64,000 nucleotides of DNA. Origin: Polytrichum commune (Eukaryota; Streptophyta; Polytrichopsida; Polytrichales; Polytrichaceae). This document shows positions 1 to 12,873 of this stretch, one piece after another; the stretch's first letter is position 1; every line of letters begins with the position of its first letter. Below the pieces are notes generated by a model. It did no database searches, was not told the DNA's origin, and saw only the letters and a program-made list of their open reading frames with translations. The position numbers were made by a program, and so were the translations under genes. The stretch is taken from NCBI GenBank assembly GCA_950295325.1, contig OX485806.1, positions 122,001 to 186,000 on the forward strand. The letters are read 5' to 3'.

Positions 1-401
1 AATGAATCATTTGCTAGGTGTTGAGGTTGTCACTGTAGCGACCTCCACGACTGTGCTTCCTTCTCCTAATGCACTCGCAGCTGCAATTGCACTAATTGAT
101 GATCCTTTCAGAACCCCACCATCATGCTCCACCACTACCAGTGTGCTGGCCTTCACCCCACAAAAAACATTCATTCGTGATTAGCTTGTGAATTACATCA
201 CAAACCTTTAAATTTGTAGACCCAAATCAGCACTGATTTCACATTGATTGAATCACATCACACTACAACACTGACTCAATGCTTACCAAAGAAAGGGTTG
301 GATTCCAATCTTTTGCAAGACCTAAAAAGTTGAATTCCAAGTCAGATCGATGTTGAATGAATCATTTGCTAGGTGTTGAGGTTGTCACTGTAGCGACCTC
401 C
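1..401. repeat. 46-bp direct repeat (1-46 and 356-401)
   Basis: The first 46 bases of the window (AATGAATCATTTGCTAGG... to ...GACCTCC) recur identically at 356-401. The interval between holds no recognisable gene. Because the left copy touches the window edge, its full length is unknown; it could be a tandem duplication or part of a longer repeat. Confidence 0.8.
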
Positions 402-2112
402 TCGTCACTGTAGCGCTACAGTGTTGACGGGTGTAAAATTTTTGAGGACGTCAAGTGAAGTTTTCATTTTGAGTTTGGGGTTGCATTTTGAAGGGCTGTT
501 TTGAGAGAGGTATATTTTGAAGGGCCAAATCGCGTTTGAAGGGCATTGAAGACTTCAATCTTGAACACTGGTTGGGTCCCAGAACTTATGACATGAGACA
601 AAACTTAGCACAAGCGCCTTGCTCATCTCCACCACTCCATGGCCTTCAATCGTCATGGGAGTTCATTCCTCTTATTATAACTACGCTACTTCAGCCTGCG
701 TGCGCAAGTGGCCAATTGCAACAGAGAGTTATCCCTTCGTTTCATTTGTACTACACAACACGGATAGATGTTGCAAGGACACGCCGCTTGGTAGCTGAGT
801 CAACGAGGCCCCCTACTGCTATAAGCTAATTAAGTTACATATAGTTTACAATTCCTTCATGGTGGCACAAGCACAAGTTGTTGCACGAGCACCAATGAAT
901 GTAAATGTTACGTTAGGAGCCTGCCTCTACTCTGTCACCCTGCTGGATTGGTTTCGAGCTTAACTTAATTGCCGCTGCATTTGTGCGGCGTTTGACTTGA
1001 AGTTGATGCGATTCGATTTGGTTGAAGCACGTACGTTCACTCACTATATATACTTGTACGTCCAACTTGCAACCGAGCTTACAGTACTGTAGAGCAACTT
1101 GACTGAAGGGGAATTCCAACGTTCTGACACTAGTAGTAGGACGGACAGGTGGGTGGGTCTACATGCCACGCTAATCTAAGGGCCGCTTCACACTATGGTC
1201 GTCCAAGTGGAGAGGCCGGGGGATTGAATGGTCAATTTTTTTGTCGTTGAGAGTCCAAAGAAAACGGCTGAAAATAGCCAATGGAATCTAGGGATTGGAG
1301 CCTTGAGCCGGGCATAATGCGAAGTCTCCGAAGGCCAAGTCCAAAGTCCAAACCTTTGGCCATGAACTCGCACGGGCTCTCAGCTTGGACGGTCATAGTG
1401 TGAAGCCTCTGAAGGCCAAGCCCAAAGTCCAAAGAAAGAAGGAGCATCTCACTTTGTTCCCTGCCCAAAACAATCCCTCCAATCTAACAACCAAGATCTT
1501 GTCGATTTTTTAATTTTAATTTTAATTTATTTTTAAATGAAAAAAAATCGACGGCTTCTCAATCATAGTTTGGGTTTTCATTCTTGTCCGACCCAAATGT
1601 CCTTTGAGAGTCCGTCACCTTGGTCGAAAAGTATTGCCATGTGAGCATTTTGGAGAGCGATGGCCTTCAGACTTCAGCCTCTAGTGCGATGGGTCGAGAG
1701 GTCGAATTCTCGGTTTCTTGCGTTCTGATTGGTGGAAATTGGACACTTCATATTAGGATTGGCATGTCATATAGACCCACCTTCCTAGTAGTGAGAGCAA
1801 CTGGTTTTGACCCTGGACTTGACCAATTGCTTCAACTCTCATCTTTTTATGCAGATGGATCGTAATAATATAATAATCAAATAACATGGAGTCAAGTTTT
1901 GTGGTGTGAACAACCCGCGAACTGACTCAAGTTTGCAAGTGGACTATGTAATCAATAAGATGCAACATGCAAAACCCCACAAAATATCTCACAAAAAGAC
2001 GGCACACATCTTTTTGGGATGCCTATGCCGGATCCTCTTATTTAGGCATGAAAGGGATGTGGCATTGGGGTGGGATGTGACCATGAGAGAGTAAGGTTTG
2101 TGGGTCTTGTGT
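402..2112. other. Non-coding interval with a small TIR-like repeat
   Basis: I see no gene here. A block at 1177-1412 begins TAA-GGGCCGCTTCACACTATGG and contains an imperfect inverted copy of that sequence (GGTCATAGTGTGAAGC) near 1392-1407, so it looks like a decayed relative of the TIR element at 9264-9767. An AT-rich hairpin (GTCGATTTTT... pairing with ...AAAAATCGAC) lies at about 1500-1551. Confidence 0.45.
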
Positions 2113-2300
2113 GGTCACTCTTCTTTGGTCAATCACCTACATTTGAGTGGTATATGACAAGGCTTGCAGTTAAGGATGAATAAAAAAACAAAAAAACAAC
2201 ACGTGTCACAACGAGATTGCACTATGTGCTTTAAATCATATAATATTGATTCTAGGTCCACATGTTAAAACACGGTTGGGAGAGTGTATGTGATCACATG
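2113..2300. repeat. Diverged dispersed repeat, copy 1
   Basis: This stretch shares a word order with blocks at about 13305-13480, 41965-42110, 42597-42740 and 61390-61545: (A)CACCTA-(T)ATTTGAGTGGT-TATGG, then a GGATNNAGAATGGACA-like stretch, then CTATGTGCT, then ATTCTAGGTC. The copies are strongly diverged and have no open frame, so the family is old. The element class is unknown. Confidence 0.5.
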
Positions 2301-2486
2301 TAAAAAGAAAAAAAATTGAATCTTTATGTTGACTTTCAATTTGCATCTCAACTCCAATTCTGATTATTAACTTGGAATAGCAATATGCAAGACTCGCGAC
2401 TGCTAGCCAGATGAGAAGATTGCCAATCTGATCGATCCACTGCCAAATATGGTTGTGAAGATGAGAAGTGCCCACATCAGGGGCCA

Positions 2487-2519
2487 CATGCATACATGCA
2501 TACATACATGCATACATAC
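2487..2519. repeat. CATA/CATG microsatellite
   Basis: Short simple-sequence run of CATACATG units. The surrounding 2301-2960 interval has no recognisable gene. Confidence 0.8.
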
Positions 2520-2961
2520 GAAGAGAGATGCATGCATGGCCCGGCCGTCTTGGTCGCCACAGATCTCGATGGGAGTCATCACTAGAGAGCAACAGAAGAA
2601 CAGAAGAACCTCCCAACTAAGCATCCCAGGAATCCATGGAAGAAATCAGTGATGCCTCCACTCTCTGATTACTTCCTGCATCCAGCAGATCCGCCAACGA
2701 ACACACCAACTCATATTCTTCGCCTGCCATTCCTGCCCAGCTGACTCATCTTCACAAAAACAGCAGCAAAGAATAGTTCTACTTGTGCAGGTCGACCCCA
2801 GCACACTGGATCATCGATTACACATAACCGCCTCGTCCCAACGAGGAATAAATGGCAAGTATCGAGGATCAGGAAGCCTCGCAGTTCGACTCGGGAGACC
2901 GCACTTGTGTAGTGATAATCGAGATTGGGTAGTGGTGGAGATCGGTGAAGAGGTGGCTCCA

Positions 2962-3545
2962 TTTTGTGGAATTTTAAGGAGGATCGGTGAGTAACTTGAG
3001 GTTGAATCTTGCAGGTGTGTGTTTGGGTGAAGGGAGCAGTAAGGGCTGGTGATCAGAAGTGGCTGGAGTACCAAGTCTCCCTTTCTTGTGGAATTTGGGG
3101 ATCGGTGAGTTGGTGTTAATTGCATGGATGGGTTTGGGTGAAAGGATTAGCTAAGTAAGGGGTGGTGGTTACAAGTGGCTCAAAGTCAAGTACTCTCTCT
3201 TTCTTGTGGGATTTGGGAGTCGGTATGTTTGGGGTTAATTGCAGGGGTTGGGTTGAAGGGATAATGAGCTGGGTTTGGTGATCAGAAGTGGTTAGAGGAG
3301 TCTCTCTTGCTAATGGAATTTGGTGATCAGTGAGTCCAGTGGAATTTGGTGACTAGACTCTCTTTGTTTGTGGAAATTGGGGTTTGTTGGATTGGGGCGA
3401 ATTGCATTGCAGGGGTAAGTTTGGGGGGTTAGGATACTGGGATATTAGGAGGGGCTTGGTGTGGAATTTGGGAGTTTATTGATGAGGTGGGTTGAATTGC
3501 ATTACAGGAGTGGGTTTGGGGAAGGGGATTATTAGAAGGGAGTTT
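2962..3545. repeat. Degenerate ~110-bp tandem repeat before the GIP gene
   Basis: Five to six imperfect units, each carrying TGTGG(A/G)ATTTGGG, a GATCGGTGAGT-like word, GTTAATTGCA(G)GGGTTGGGTT, GGTGATCAGAAGTGG and AGTCTCTCTTTC. Units begin near 2963, 3088, 3204, 3312, 3368 and 3459. The array ends about 15 bp before the ATG of the aquaglyceroporin gene, so it occupies its 5' UTR or proximal promoter. Several units contain GGTGAGT and TTGCAG words that could act as cryptic splice sites. Confidence 0.65.
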
Positions 3546-3561
3546 GGGGGGGGGGTGATTG

Positions 3562-6500
3562 ATGGGAGGATATAGCGAGCAGCAGGTATGGGTGGCGGAG
3601 CTGGTGGGCACAACGGTGTTCACATTTATAGGGTTAGGAGGGATCGCTAATGCGGTGCTGCCAGGCACCAAAGGCCATGGCATCGGCTTCCTGGGCATCG
3701 CCTTCTGCTTCGGCCTCGGTGTCTTCCTCCCCCTCCAATTCATCGGCCACATTTCGGGTGCGAAACCACAACAATTCCTGTCCTCGCTGAAGTGTTTTTT
3801 GGCTCCCCCTGCATTATTCTTTCATCAGATTCTTGTTTGTTTGATTGTTGTCGGGTTCAAATCGAAACTGGATCCACTTAGCACTAGTACTGGTACCCCT
3901 CTCCCTCTCCCATGCCAAAAATAGGGAAAGAAAACAAAGGATCCTCGTCGTAGTACCTCTCTCCCATGCTAAAAGATTTAGCACAAGGGGAAGAAAACAA
4001 AGAATCCACGTCCTGGCAGAAGAGAAATACTTCCCGGCCACATGGCTCAAGCGCAAAATACAAAAGGAGAAGATTGAACTCTTGAAGAAAGCTTCTCTCT
4101 TGTATGCCTGTGTGCACACAACTGCCTTCCATTTCCAATCACCTAAGTTTCGCGGACCACCTACTTGGGAGTCATTTCTCTACTCGCTCCGGACTTTTTT
4201 TTTCATCGCTTTTACGTACCCACCCAAAAACATAAAAACAATCAATCATTTTGGGACACCCTATCGATTGCTTAACAGCTTCTTGTTTATCTGAAAAAAG
4301 TGCTACGATTTCTGAAGCTTAGTTGAAAATTGCTAATTCATGTTCATTGTAGCCATGGTCGCTTGTTCCTGTAGCTGTGTATCACATGGAGAAAGACCAG
4401 CGTTGGATCTTGTGGCATGAATTTATTGTAACGATCGAGCTCGTGGGCTGTGGCAATTGGGGGCGCAGGGTATTTGAACCCCGCGATAGCACTGGCGGCA
4501 GCGGTGGTGAGCGACATCACATGGACGAGATGTGTGGTGTGCGTGAGTGCGGAGATGGTGGGGGGATTCCTGGGAGCCATCTTCACATGGTTCACTTACG
4601 TCCCCCATTTCCAGCCTCTGGAGCTAGTGGAGCAGCCGGACGATGCCGCTCTCTGCGATTGCTGCGACCTCGAAGCCAACGGCGTGGCCATCATCAAACA
4701 GGAGCTCAGCGAGCCCGCTCATCGGTAAGCTACGTTACTTGTCCTCTGCCACGCCATGACTTAGATCGGGGTTAGGGCTCCTCTAGAAAGGCCAATGAGC
4801 AGTATCAATGTGTTTTCTTAGATTACATTTCTATGTATATATTTATGGTTTCCAGTTCTTTTCAAGGTTTGTGCCTTTGGAATTTTCTCAATGTCGTGTT
4901 ACGAGTCCTGATTCTTCCTTGAAATTGGTTATCCTGTGTTATAACCTGAAAGAACTGGTGCATTCATGCTAAGTAGGGAGGGCTATGTCCAGAGTTGAGG
5001 CTTTCGATTCCATAGCTGAAACAGCAGTTGATTTTATCTTCTATTCTGGAGTTTCGCGTTTTAGACTAGCTCAATCTCATGTTACCCGTAGCTTGCTTCA
5101 ACCTTCAAATTGCTAATCCTTCCTAACCTGGAAAGATGGCGGATTCATTCATTGGCCATAACTGCCGTTCCTCTCCAGCACCATTCAATTGTGTTTGCTT
5201 TCACTGAGGTTGCACTTTGCAGATTCATTAGATTGTCGTGCATAAGACCTTGCCCTTGTTAATCTCATTTCATTTTAACTTCTGGTGGATTATGGTTTGT
5301 CTGTCTGTCTGTTTGTTCAGGTATGCATCGGCAGGCTCAAGGGATCAACACAATCAGAGTTCACTCACTAAAGTTCAACCTGAAGAAGCAGAGCACTCTG
5401 TGGCCTCACTTTGGAATAACCTCAAAAACAAGGTACAAAAGTATTAGTTTCATAGGTTGCGAATTTAATGATCTGTCATGCTGTTGATTTCTTCATGTTG
5501 ATTTTCATCTCTAACTATATGCAAGAAATCCCCACCACATTTGTCAGCACAGTCCAGAATGAGTTTCATACAGTATACGCAAAAAAGAAACAATCATTCT
5601 GTTACTGTTGATCACATTGTGGTTTGTGTTTATAATGACCTTCGAAACTCAGCAGGGTGGCCATTGTGGGTTATCTGTGCAGCTTGTGCAAACTACTCGA
5701 TGCTCAGATCTAAAGACAGGATCAAAGTCCCATCATGACGATTCTGTAAATAAATTGCACCAAGCCAGGGTGAGTGAGTACAGACCAGTGGGGTTGCTTC
5801 TTGTTGGTATATTATGATCTGCATCATGAAAGTTCTGGTTCATTACGAATTTGATTTCATTTCCGTATTCAAGCATCCACCGCAACTCAAAATATTGACT
5901 TGAGCTTATTTGTTCTTCAATCCAGGCGAAGTCCATGAAGTCAGCATGCGGTCCAAGTGTTTTGCAACGAATTGCGGAAGACCAGGAAGTGAAACTCATT
6001 GTCTTTTGCACACGCCCATCAGTGCGAAAGCGGTACTGGATCTACTGCTTCTGGGCCGAGTTTTCCCTCACCTTCTTGCTCACATACGGAGCCTTCGCAA
6101 TCTCGGGTCGCAGTGCCGCCGTCGCACCTGGGACGACAACGTCTCCTGAAGCAGAACTTTACAAGGAGGGCCTCGCGCCTCTTCTCATTGGCATACTTGT
6201 TTTCGCGTAAGTTCATAATCCCTCGCTCTCACACGTTGGACGCTACCGCCAACTCGACTTGCTTTTCCTAACCCGGGAGTGCATTAAGTTCTGATTGTTC
6301 TGGTTTCGAAGTCGGTTAAACGTCAATTAGATGTGCCTCGTTGAAGAATACAAAAAGAACGTCATCTAAAAAACCCATATTCACATGTTTTAGGTAACCT
6401 TGCTGATCATCAAGGTCACTAATCATAAACACCAGTAACCAGTGTTAGTCCTGGTTTCGAACTGGATTAAATTTCCATCGTCACATCTCCAGGACCCAGT

Positions 6501-7050
6501 GTCATGGAGAGATTCAAAAGAATATCATTCAAAACGTCCATACCTGTTTCGCACGTTTTTTGGTACCCTTGCTGCGCATCAACGTTACAACCCAGAGACG
6601 ACATTAAATCCTGTTTGTCTCAGCTTCTACTTCACAAAATGCTTGTTGGATGTATTTTCACAACTCCACAACACAGATTGTTTTAAGAGATTCAATAGAA
6701 TGTCATCAGAAACAACGAAAATTCCCATGTTTGTGGTGATCTTGCAGAGCCGCCTCATTTGTGGGGATGCACTTTCTAGGAAAGTAAATGTAAGACCTCA
6801 TTTTCTGACAAACATGGAACTGTGTTTGTGCAGGCTTGTGCTTTGTGGAGGTGGGACAACAGGGCCTGCATTAAATCCGGCACGTGATTTATCACCTCGC
6901 ATCGTGCATTTCTTTTTCCCGATTCCTGGGAAGGGGTCCTCGGAGTGGTGGTACTCATGGGTTCCCGTGGTTGCCCCATGTTTGGGTGCTGTCCTGGGTG
7001 CTCTGTTTGCCCGTTCCATGACCGACATGCTCAAATCGGGGCTCGTTTAA
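3562..7050 (+). CDS. GlpF-like aquaglyceroporin (GIP-type MIP channel)
   Basis: Five exons with GT-AG junctions and consistent phases: 3562-3757, 4469-4724, 5321-5432, 5926-6206, 6834-7050; 353 aa. The product is a six-helix major intrinsic protein, a membrane channel for glycerol and small neutral solutes or water. TM1 follows the start directly (AELVGTTVFTFIGLGG). The first NPA box is YLNPAIALAAAV (exon 2) and the second is GPALNPARDLSPRI (exon 5); the Asp after NPAR is a hallmark of the GLP group. Aligning by eye with bacterial GlpF gives a probable ar/R filter of Phe, Val, Pro, Arg, which I recall for the moss protein GIP1;1. It is longer than usual (most MIPs are 250-300 aa) because of a hydrophilic insertion of about 80-100 residues with a CDCC cluster in loop C, spread over exons 2-4. 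The start is the ATG at 3562. No frame break is seen, so it is probably functional. Confidence 0.88.
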
Positions 7051-8165
7051 TGACACCTTTCAAGATGAGAACCCACATCCACTGACACGCCACATTCAGT
7101 GTTCTACAAAATATTCATCACCTCATTCACTTAGTGCAGCAATTGCTGGCTACATATCATTACAAATTACCATAGCTTCATCCGACTTAGATTGGACCAT
7201 GATTTAATATAAGTAAAATTGGTTACTACCTTGAGGCTGCAATATGTGAGTTGACAGTTGGGGCCCCCTCGAGCATCCATATTCATCTTGAATCTATACT
7301 CTGGGCATACCCAGACAATTTCATGTGCTTTTAGGCGTCCAATTTTGTCGAGGAGGCCTAGAGCCTCCTCCCGAAATGCTGGCCTCTCCTGCAGCCACGT
7401 CGCCTATTCGTTTTAGGGTTAGGGTTAGTTTGCGAGTTCGAGTTTGATTTCTAGGCTCTTCGGGCCGCGCACACTGCGCCTCTTGCTCGCCTCCATCGCC
7501 ATTCACCGGATTGGATTGCTCTGATTGGATTCACCCACAGACTCTGCTGCTCTGTTTCTGCCTCTGCTCAAGAATACCAACGTCGGGGACCTCGCCCTCT
7601 CTCTCCACATTAATTCCACATTTCACAATTCTCACGTTCAAGTTCCCTTCTCCTGCTTCCCGTCTTCAATCAGTTTTTCATTTTAGTTTTGGTCTACCTT
7701 ACAATACAACACATCATAGGAGCAGTGAGTGGTGTGTGTGTCTGGTTTAATCTTTCCTTGCAGCAGCCTGAAATGTGCTGCACCTTTCTTTTTTTTCTTT
7801 TCTCCAATTGGATATATGCTGTTCAGAGATAATGTGTTGATTCTTCTATTCTTCACCTCATTTTAGTCTCGTATTTTGGTGTGTAACATTTTACATTGAC
7901 CACAGTGAGGGACTTGTGCCTGGAATTGCACTGCATGTTTCTTTCTTTCTTTCTCGAGTTTTTGCTGTGAGAAAGATGTGCTTTCTTCTATTCTTACCTT
8001 CGATTAGTTTTCAGTTCTCGTGTACAATGAAGCGAAAATCAGACCAATGAGGGGAGTTCAAGGCTTGTGTGTGGATATTTCTCAGCATGAAATGTATCGC
8101 TCCTTTCTTTTAAAACAATTCATCGCTGTGAGGATTGATTGCTCCCTTTGCATGACAGAGAATTG
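7051..8165 (+). other. Intergenic / possible 5' UTR of an unidentified gene
   Basis: No coding region is recognised. A GC-richer patch at about 7380-7560 contains TTTTAGGGTTAGGGTTAG (telo-box-like) and could be a leader exon. The rest is T-rich, like plant intron sequence. Confidence 0.3.
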
Positions 8166-8267
8166 ATGGATGCGCAAATAAAAGACCACACCGAGGTTAT
8201 TGGAGAAAAAGATGATTCAGTCGTCATGTTAACGATGTCTTTCGATGTGGATAAGAAGTTTGCCGAG
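8166..8267 (+). CDS. Possible orphan first coding exon
   Basis: An ATG at 8166, just after a CAG acceptor-like site, opens a 34-codon stretch (MDAQIKDHTEVIGEKDDSVV...KKFAE) that reaches a GTGAGC donor-like site; without splicing it stops at a TGA immediately after. The composition looks coding, but I find no matching downstream exon before the TIR element at 9264. It may be a gene remnant or a chance open frame. The product is not recognised. Confidence 0.25.
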
Positions 8268-8270
8268 GAG

Positions 8271-9263
8271 TGAGCAAGAGTCTGCAACTTTCTTTCTTCT
8301 TTCGTTTTGATTCGATTTTGTGTGCTGGATCTTTGTGAGGATAGATCGCATCGGGATTCACTGTCATTAAATCCCGAGGTTTGATTGTTCTTAAGTAATA
8401 CTGCTTTGAAAATTCTTGGCGCAAGTAATTAAACGATGCTATACTCAGCCCCTTCCCCTGCTCTTATCATCTTTCAAAGAAGATTGATGTCAAAGGTAAC
8501 GAGAAGGATTTGCATTTGAAAGAGGCAAATACGTTGCATGAGAAGAGCACGTGAAACAAACAAGAAACTAGGTCTTTGAAGTGATGACGAACATTGCACA
8601 TAATTTGCAGTTGCATATGCTCTGGAAAACAGTTTTGACATTGATCGGTCCATTTCATAATAGTTTGTGAACAACGAGCACAAATTATTGAATGGAAGGT
8701 CTACAATAATGAACTTCCTGAAGTGTTTATCATGTTCCTGGTGTTTCATGATTGTCCCTTTGAACATACTTGATGAAAGCCTGGGATGTTACAGCCTTGG
8801 TCTAACACAACATCTGAAACATAGATCAATATGCTGCCATACTTGTCCAATTCAATCGTCAAAGGTTGACAATGCTCGTTTTCACGATCCCCTGTTACTT
8901 TGAAATTGTGGCCATGAGCTTGGAGTCCACAAGAATATGGTCATGATGAACATATACTTCGGGCGGATAATTTGTTTCTCGACTATAGTGAGACATTCGA
9001 CTTGAACGGAATAATTACTTGACAGAATTGGACATAAACAACCTGAGCTGCCGAAGAACAAATGGCTTGCAAGTCTTAAAGTAAGTTAGAATAGGTGCAC
9101 TAAATAACGTTTGTATAACATGCCCTTTCCATTTCCAAAGAAGTCGAAATGCTTACCACATATAGTCGACTGTGGGGATAAATCCTCCCATGACTTGATT
9201 ATTATTTGACAGGAATTCCTGTTTGAACTTGCGAAATGTTTTCAGAAACTTAGTTGCGCCTAT
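8271..9263. other. Intergenic, nothing recognised
   Basis: AT-rich sequence with short open frames only. I see no conserved motif, RNA gene or repeat. Confidence 0.4.
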
Positions 9264-9767
9264 TAAGGGGCGGTTTACACTATGGACCATGAAGTCGTCC
9301 CATGGCCGTCTAAGCGATGTGATTGGACGTTGAAGTCGTCCCGGGACGACTTGGGTTTACACCAAGGAAAAAATGGCAGAGTGACCACGGAGGTTGAGGT
9401 CCACAAATTTGTTTTTTTAAGCCTACTCTATCCACTGCCATGGTCCAACGGGTTTTCCGTTGGGACAAGCAAAAGAGGTGGTCTAGGAAAAATAGCAAGG
9501 GCCCATGTCAGAAAAATGCCGTTTTAATGATTTTTTTTTTGATTTTTTTAATGATTTTTTTTCCAACTTAGTTAATGACTCCACTTTTTGGTGCATGGTC
9601 ATTCTTCATGGTCCACATTCGGTTTACACCTAGTGAAGGGCCCACGAACCATGAAAACTAATATTTTAGTAACTCGGACCATGGAAGTCGTCCCATGAAG
9701 TCGTCCCATGCAAAATAGGCCTCTTACGTGGGACGACTTCATGGTCCATAGTGTAAACCGCCCCTAA
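9264..9767. mobile_element. TIR element (MITE, PIF/Harbinger-like), complete copy
   Basis: A 498-bp element (9267-9764) with perfect 36-bp terminal inverted repeats starting GGGGCGGTTTACACTATGG and a TAA on both sides (9264-9266 and 9765-9767). The subterminal regions repeat GAAGTCGTCCCATG several times in both orientations. There is no transposase frame, so it is non-autonomous. The three-base TAA/TTA target duplication and G-rich ends fit PIF/Harbinger (Tourist-like) elements; the superfamily call is inference. A truncated inverted copy lies at 57932-58882. Confidence 0.85.
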
Positions 9768-12593
9768 ATCGCCCTTCCCAAAGAGGTTTAGAAGATTGTT
9801 TCTTCCACGATATCAGACATAGAACTCGGTGGCGAGCTTTATATCTAACATATTGTGCAGTCCCATGTAATTTCTAGATGTTATTTACAGTAGACTGGTT
9901 CAAACATGTTGTTATACATAGACGCTATCTGCATGATGCACTTCAAGTACTGATGTTGGTTCAATAACGTTGGCCAGATATTTGGTTACTAGAAAAGACT
10001 GCATCCACAGCATGGTGACAATCAATGCCCGCACCATGTGGCAGCGTACATCTTCTAATTGAATTCAGGAAGAAATACTCCGAGCTCCTAAGCTCGCCCA
10101 TTGCCACTTTTCTGTTTGAATAGAGAAAAATATTCCCAACACCTCTTCTTTGGAGATAAATACCATTTGAGGATCATAGTCAATAGTTTTAATAGATATA
10201 GTAATTTCATTGGGAAAACCATTCACCAGGTGGGAGGTTGGCATGGTGAACCCAAATCCACTCTTCATAACATCTTTATGAAGTAAGCCAAAAAATATCC
10301 TCTTCTCATCAAGGACCCCCAACCAATGCTAAGGGGTTGGTACTCGAATAACATTAAGGGTTAATGGGAGGTAGCTTACTAGGAAGTCCTCAAGAGGGCA
10401 AACAAGCTTTATTGCTTCATTTGAGCAATATATGAGATTAATATGAACACAAAATCCAAACTGCAAAATTAGGTGAGGAGAAGCTGATAAGATAAAGCTC
10501 AAGGAGCTACACAAAACATCTCATCATTTCATTGGAGTAAGATCGAGCACAATATAAAGTCCAGAAGATGGCTTTGGGCTACTGAAGACCTAGAGATGTC
10601 CATGTCTTCATGCTACAAGTGAGATTTGCACAATGGAAATAACCACATATAACTTCCATATGCTCACCAAGGCCTATCAACCCATAAGAAAACAATATTC
10701 AATCTTGTCATGTCTTTTAAGGAATTCAAACGAGCCCTTGGATACATGGGTACCAAATAAAGCCTTGCAATTACTATGGAAATAGACCACATTTGTTACA
10801 AGTCTTGTTCCATATGTTCAATGACATCTAGCCAGTCCAATGTATTCGCTACAAATTTACCAACATCCTATCAAGAGCCTTCAAATACAGGATGCACGTA
10901 ATTTGCTTAATCACCAACTGACTGACACAATGCCTTCCTTGCAATACAATATCAAGAGTATGCCACTTGATGTATGCCACTTTCTTCTAGATTCTACAGG
11001 AGTAATGACTCTGTTGAGTTACTTAAGTCTCATCAAATTAGGGTTTTATCATATGTAAGAGTACGACATGTAATCAAGTCTCAATCATGTAGAACATATC
11101 ATACACAACTCATACATAAACCTGCATACACAACTCCAAAATATTTGGAGAGGGGGAATTATTGCATACAAGCGTATATCTCATCCATCCAACATCAAAA
11201 CTTGATCCCCTATAGGTTCGTTGTTGATTCATCTCATATCACTTGAACTAGACTAATTTGGGAAAGAAACTTAGATAATAAGGAGACATTGATGTTGGTA
11301 TGAATAGCATGAATGTTGTGAATAGTTTTGTTGTGAGTATATTATTTATAGTAAGTAATGTTGGTACTTTCAGTGAATACTGCCGGGATGAACAATGCTT
11401 CCTAGATCTTATGGTGGCACTAATTTCATAGCATGAAGAAATTTAGTACCACCTTCACTAATTTCCCACACGCACTATTATCCCACCCTCACTAAATGAG
11501 ATACATAGTGTAGTCAAGTGTTTGAGTTTTATAGCAAGCCTATGTTTATTTTACAAATAAAAATTGCAAAAACACCCTACCACGGTAATTAATCTTCTTT
11601 TTACATGTTGGAAGGTTTCAGATTTCCGGTTTGGTGTGCATGAGATTCAAATGGAGATTACTTTGTGATCCTCAAATACGTAACTTGTACTTTGTTCTTG
11701 ATTTGATCATTTCATCTTCCACGAAGTCTTGGTAGATTCTCTTTTGTTTGCTGAGGCTATTGATTACCTCCTTCATGTAGTCCCAATTACCATCATCATT
11801 TTGCTATATATGATTGTGCTTTTAATGCATGCTAGGGCCACCTCAAAATGTAAGTGGGATACCCCAAACATGTAATTATACCTCAAAGATATCAATCTAA
11901 GTTTTTTTTTTTGGTTATTCCCCCCCCCCTGTAATTGTTTGGAGTTATAAGTTATTATTTCTTACCATCTATATTGCTTAAACTCATTATATATATTTTT
12001 AAGCTCATATTATTGATGTTTTCATATTCCCTCAATAATATGACAACTTTACATCATTTTTCATATTAATGAGAAGACGGAAACTCAATAATATGACTTT
12101 TTTGTATTTCCCAAAAAAGTCATACTAAAGAGGGAGAAAAATAGTGCAAAGATTTCTCTCGGCCCATCACACCCCCTTACGTTTCATAACCACGTGCGAT
12201 AAAAGTTTGCTACCCTATATTATATGCCATCTATATTTAAAATTTATGATATTTTTTCTCCATATGCATAACAATTGATAATATCTTTTGTATACATTTT
12301 TGAAATTTTTAGGCATCTTAAATTTTGTAGTAATTTTTTCAATTCAATTTTGCGTCATCCTAGTTAGGAACAATATGTTTTATTTTTATTTTATTTTAAA
12401 AATCATCAAATTTGGTTACCATTTTTTACTACGTAATAGATACCGTGTATACCTACTCATGAAAAACAATTGATAAAATTTTGACCCATTTTGGTGATGC
12501 TTTATGTAAAAAGTAGATTTGTTTTATCACACGTGATGTTCAACTTGACAATGGAGTGCACCCCCATAGAGATTTCTTTAAGGAAGAAATATT
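9768..12593. other. Intergenic, nothing recognised
   Basis: AT-rich DNA with scattered open frames below 115 codons and no recognisable domain. A long T/A-rich segment runs from about 11880 to 12480. It may include decayed transposons, but I cannot assign any. Confidence 0.4.
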
Positions 12594-12873
12594 TTATTGA
12601 AGTTGGAGTTCTCCGGAGGCCAAGTTTGTTGTCCGAGGCTTTGAGGTTGCCCAAGAAACTTGACCTCCAGAGAACTCCCCTTGGAAAAAGTGTGGCCACG
12701 TTGCCAACCACGTCATTTTTTTCATCCATGTACAAAGTTCTCCACCAAAGGACTCTTGGCCGTAGTGTAAACCACCACCGGACAAGAGTGTCACTCTCGG
12801 CCAATCAAATTTTAGAATTCCCCTGGAATTCTTGACCGGAGGACTTCTCCACCGTAGTGTAAAACGGCCCTTA
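12594..12873. mobile_element. Degenerate relative of the 9.3-kb TIR element
   Basis: The right end reads ACTTCTCCACCGTAGTGTAA then AACGGCCCTTA, the reverse complement of a TAA-GGGCCGTTTTACACTA-type terminus like those at 1177 and 9264. A second internal match (CCGTAGTGTAAACC) lies near 12763-12776. The left terminus is not identifiable, so this is a truncated or diverged member. Confidence 0.5.

Noticed and set aside
3845-4294. 149-codon plus frame inside GIP intron 1
   Set aside because: Lies wholly within an intron with valid splice sites, starts with a non-ATG codon and shows no domain.
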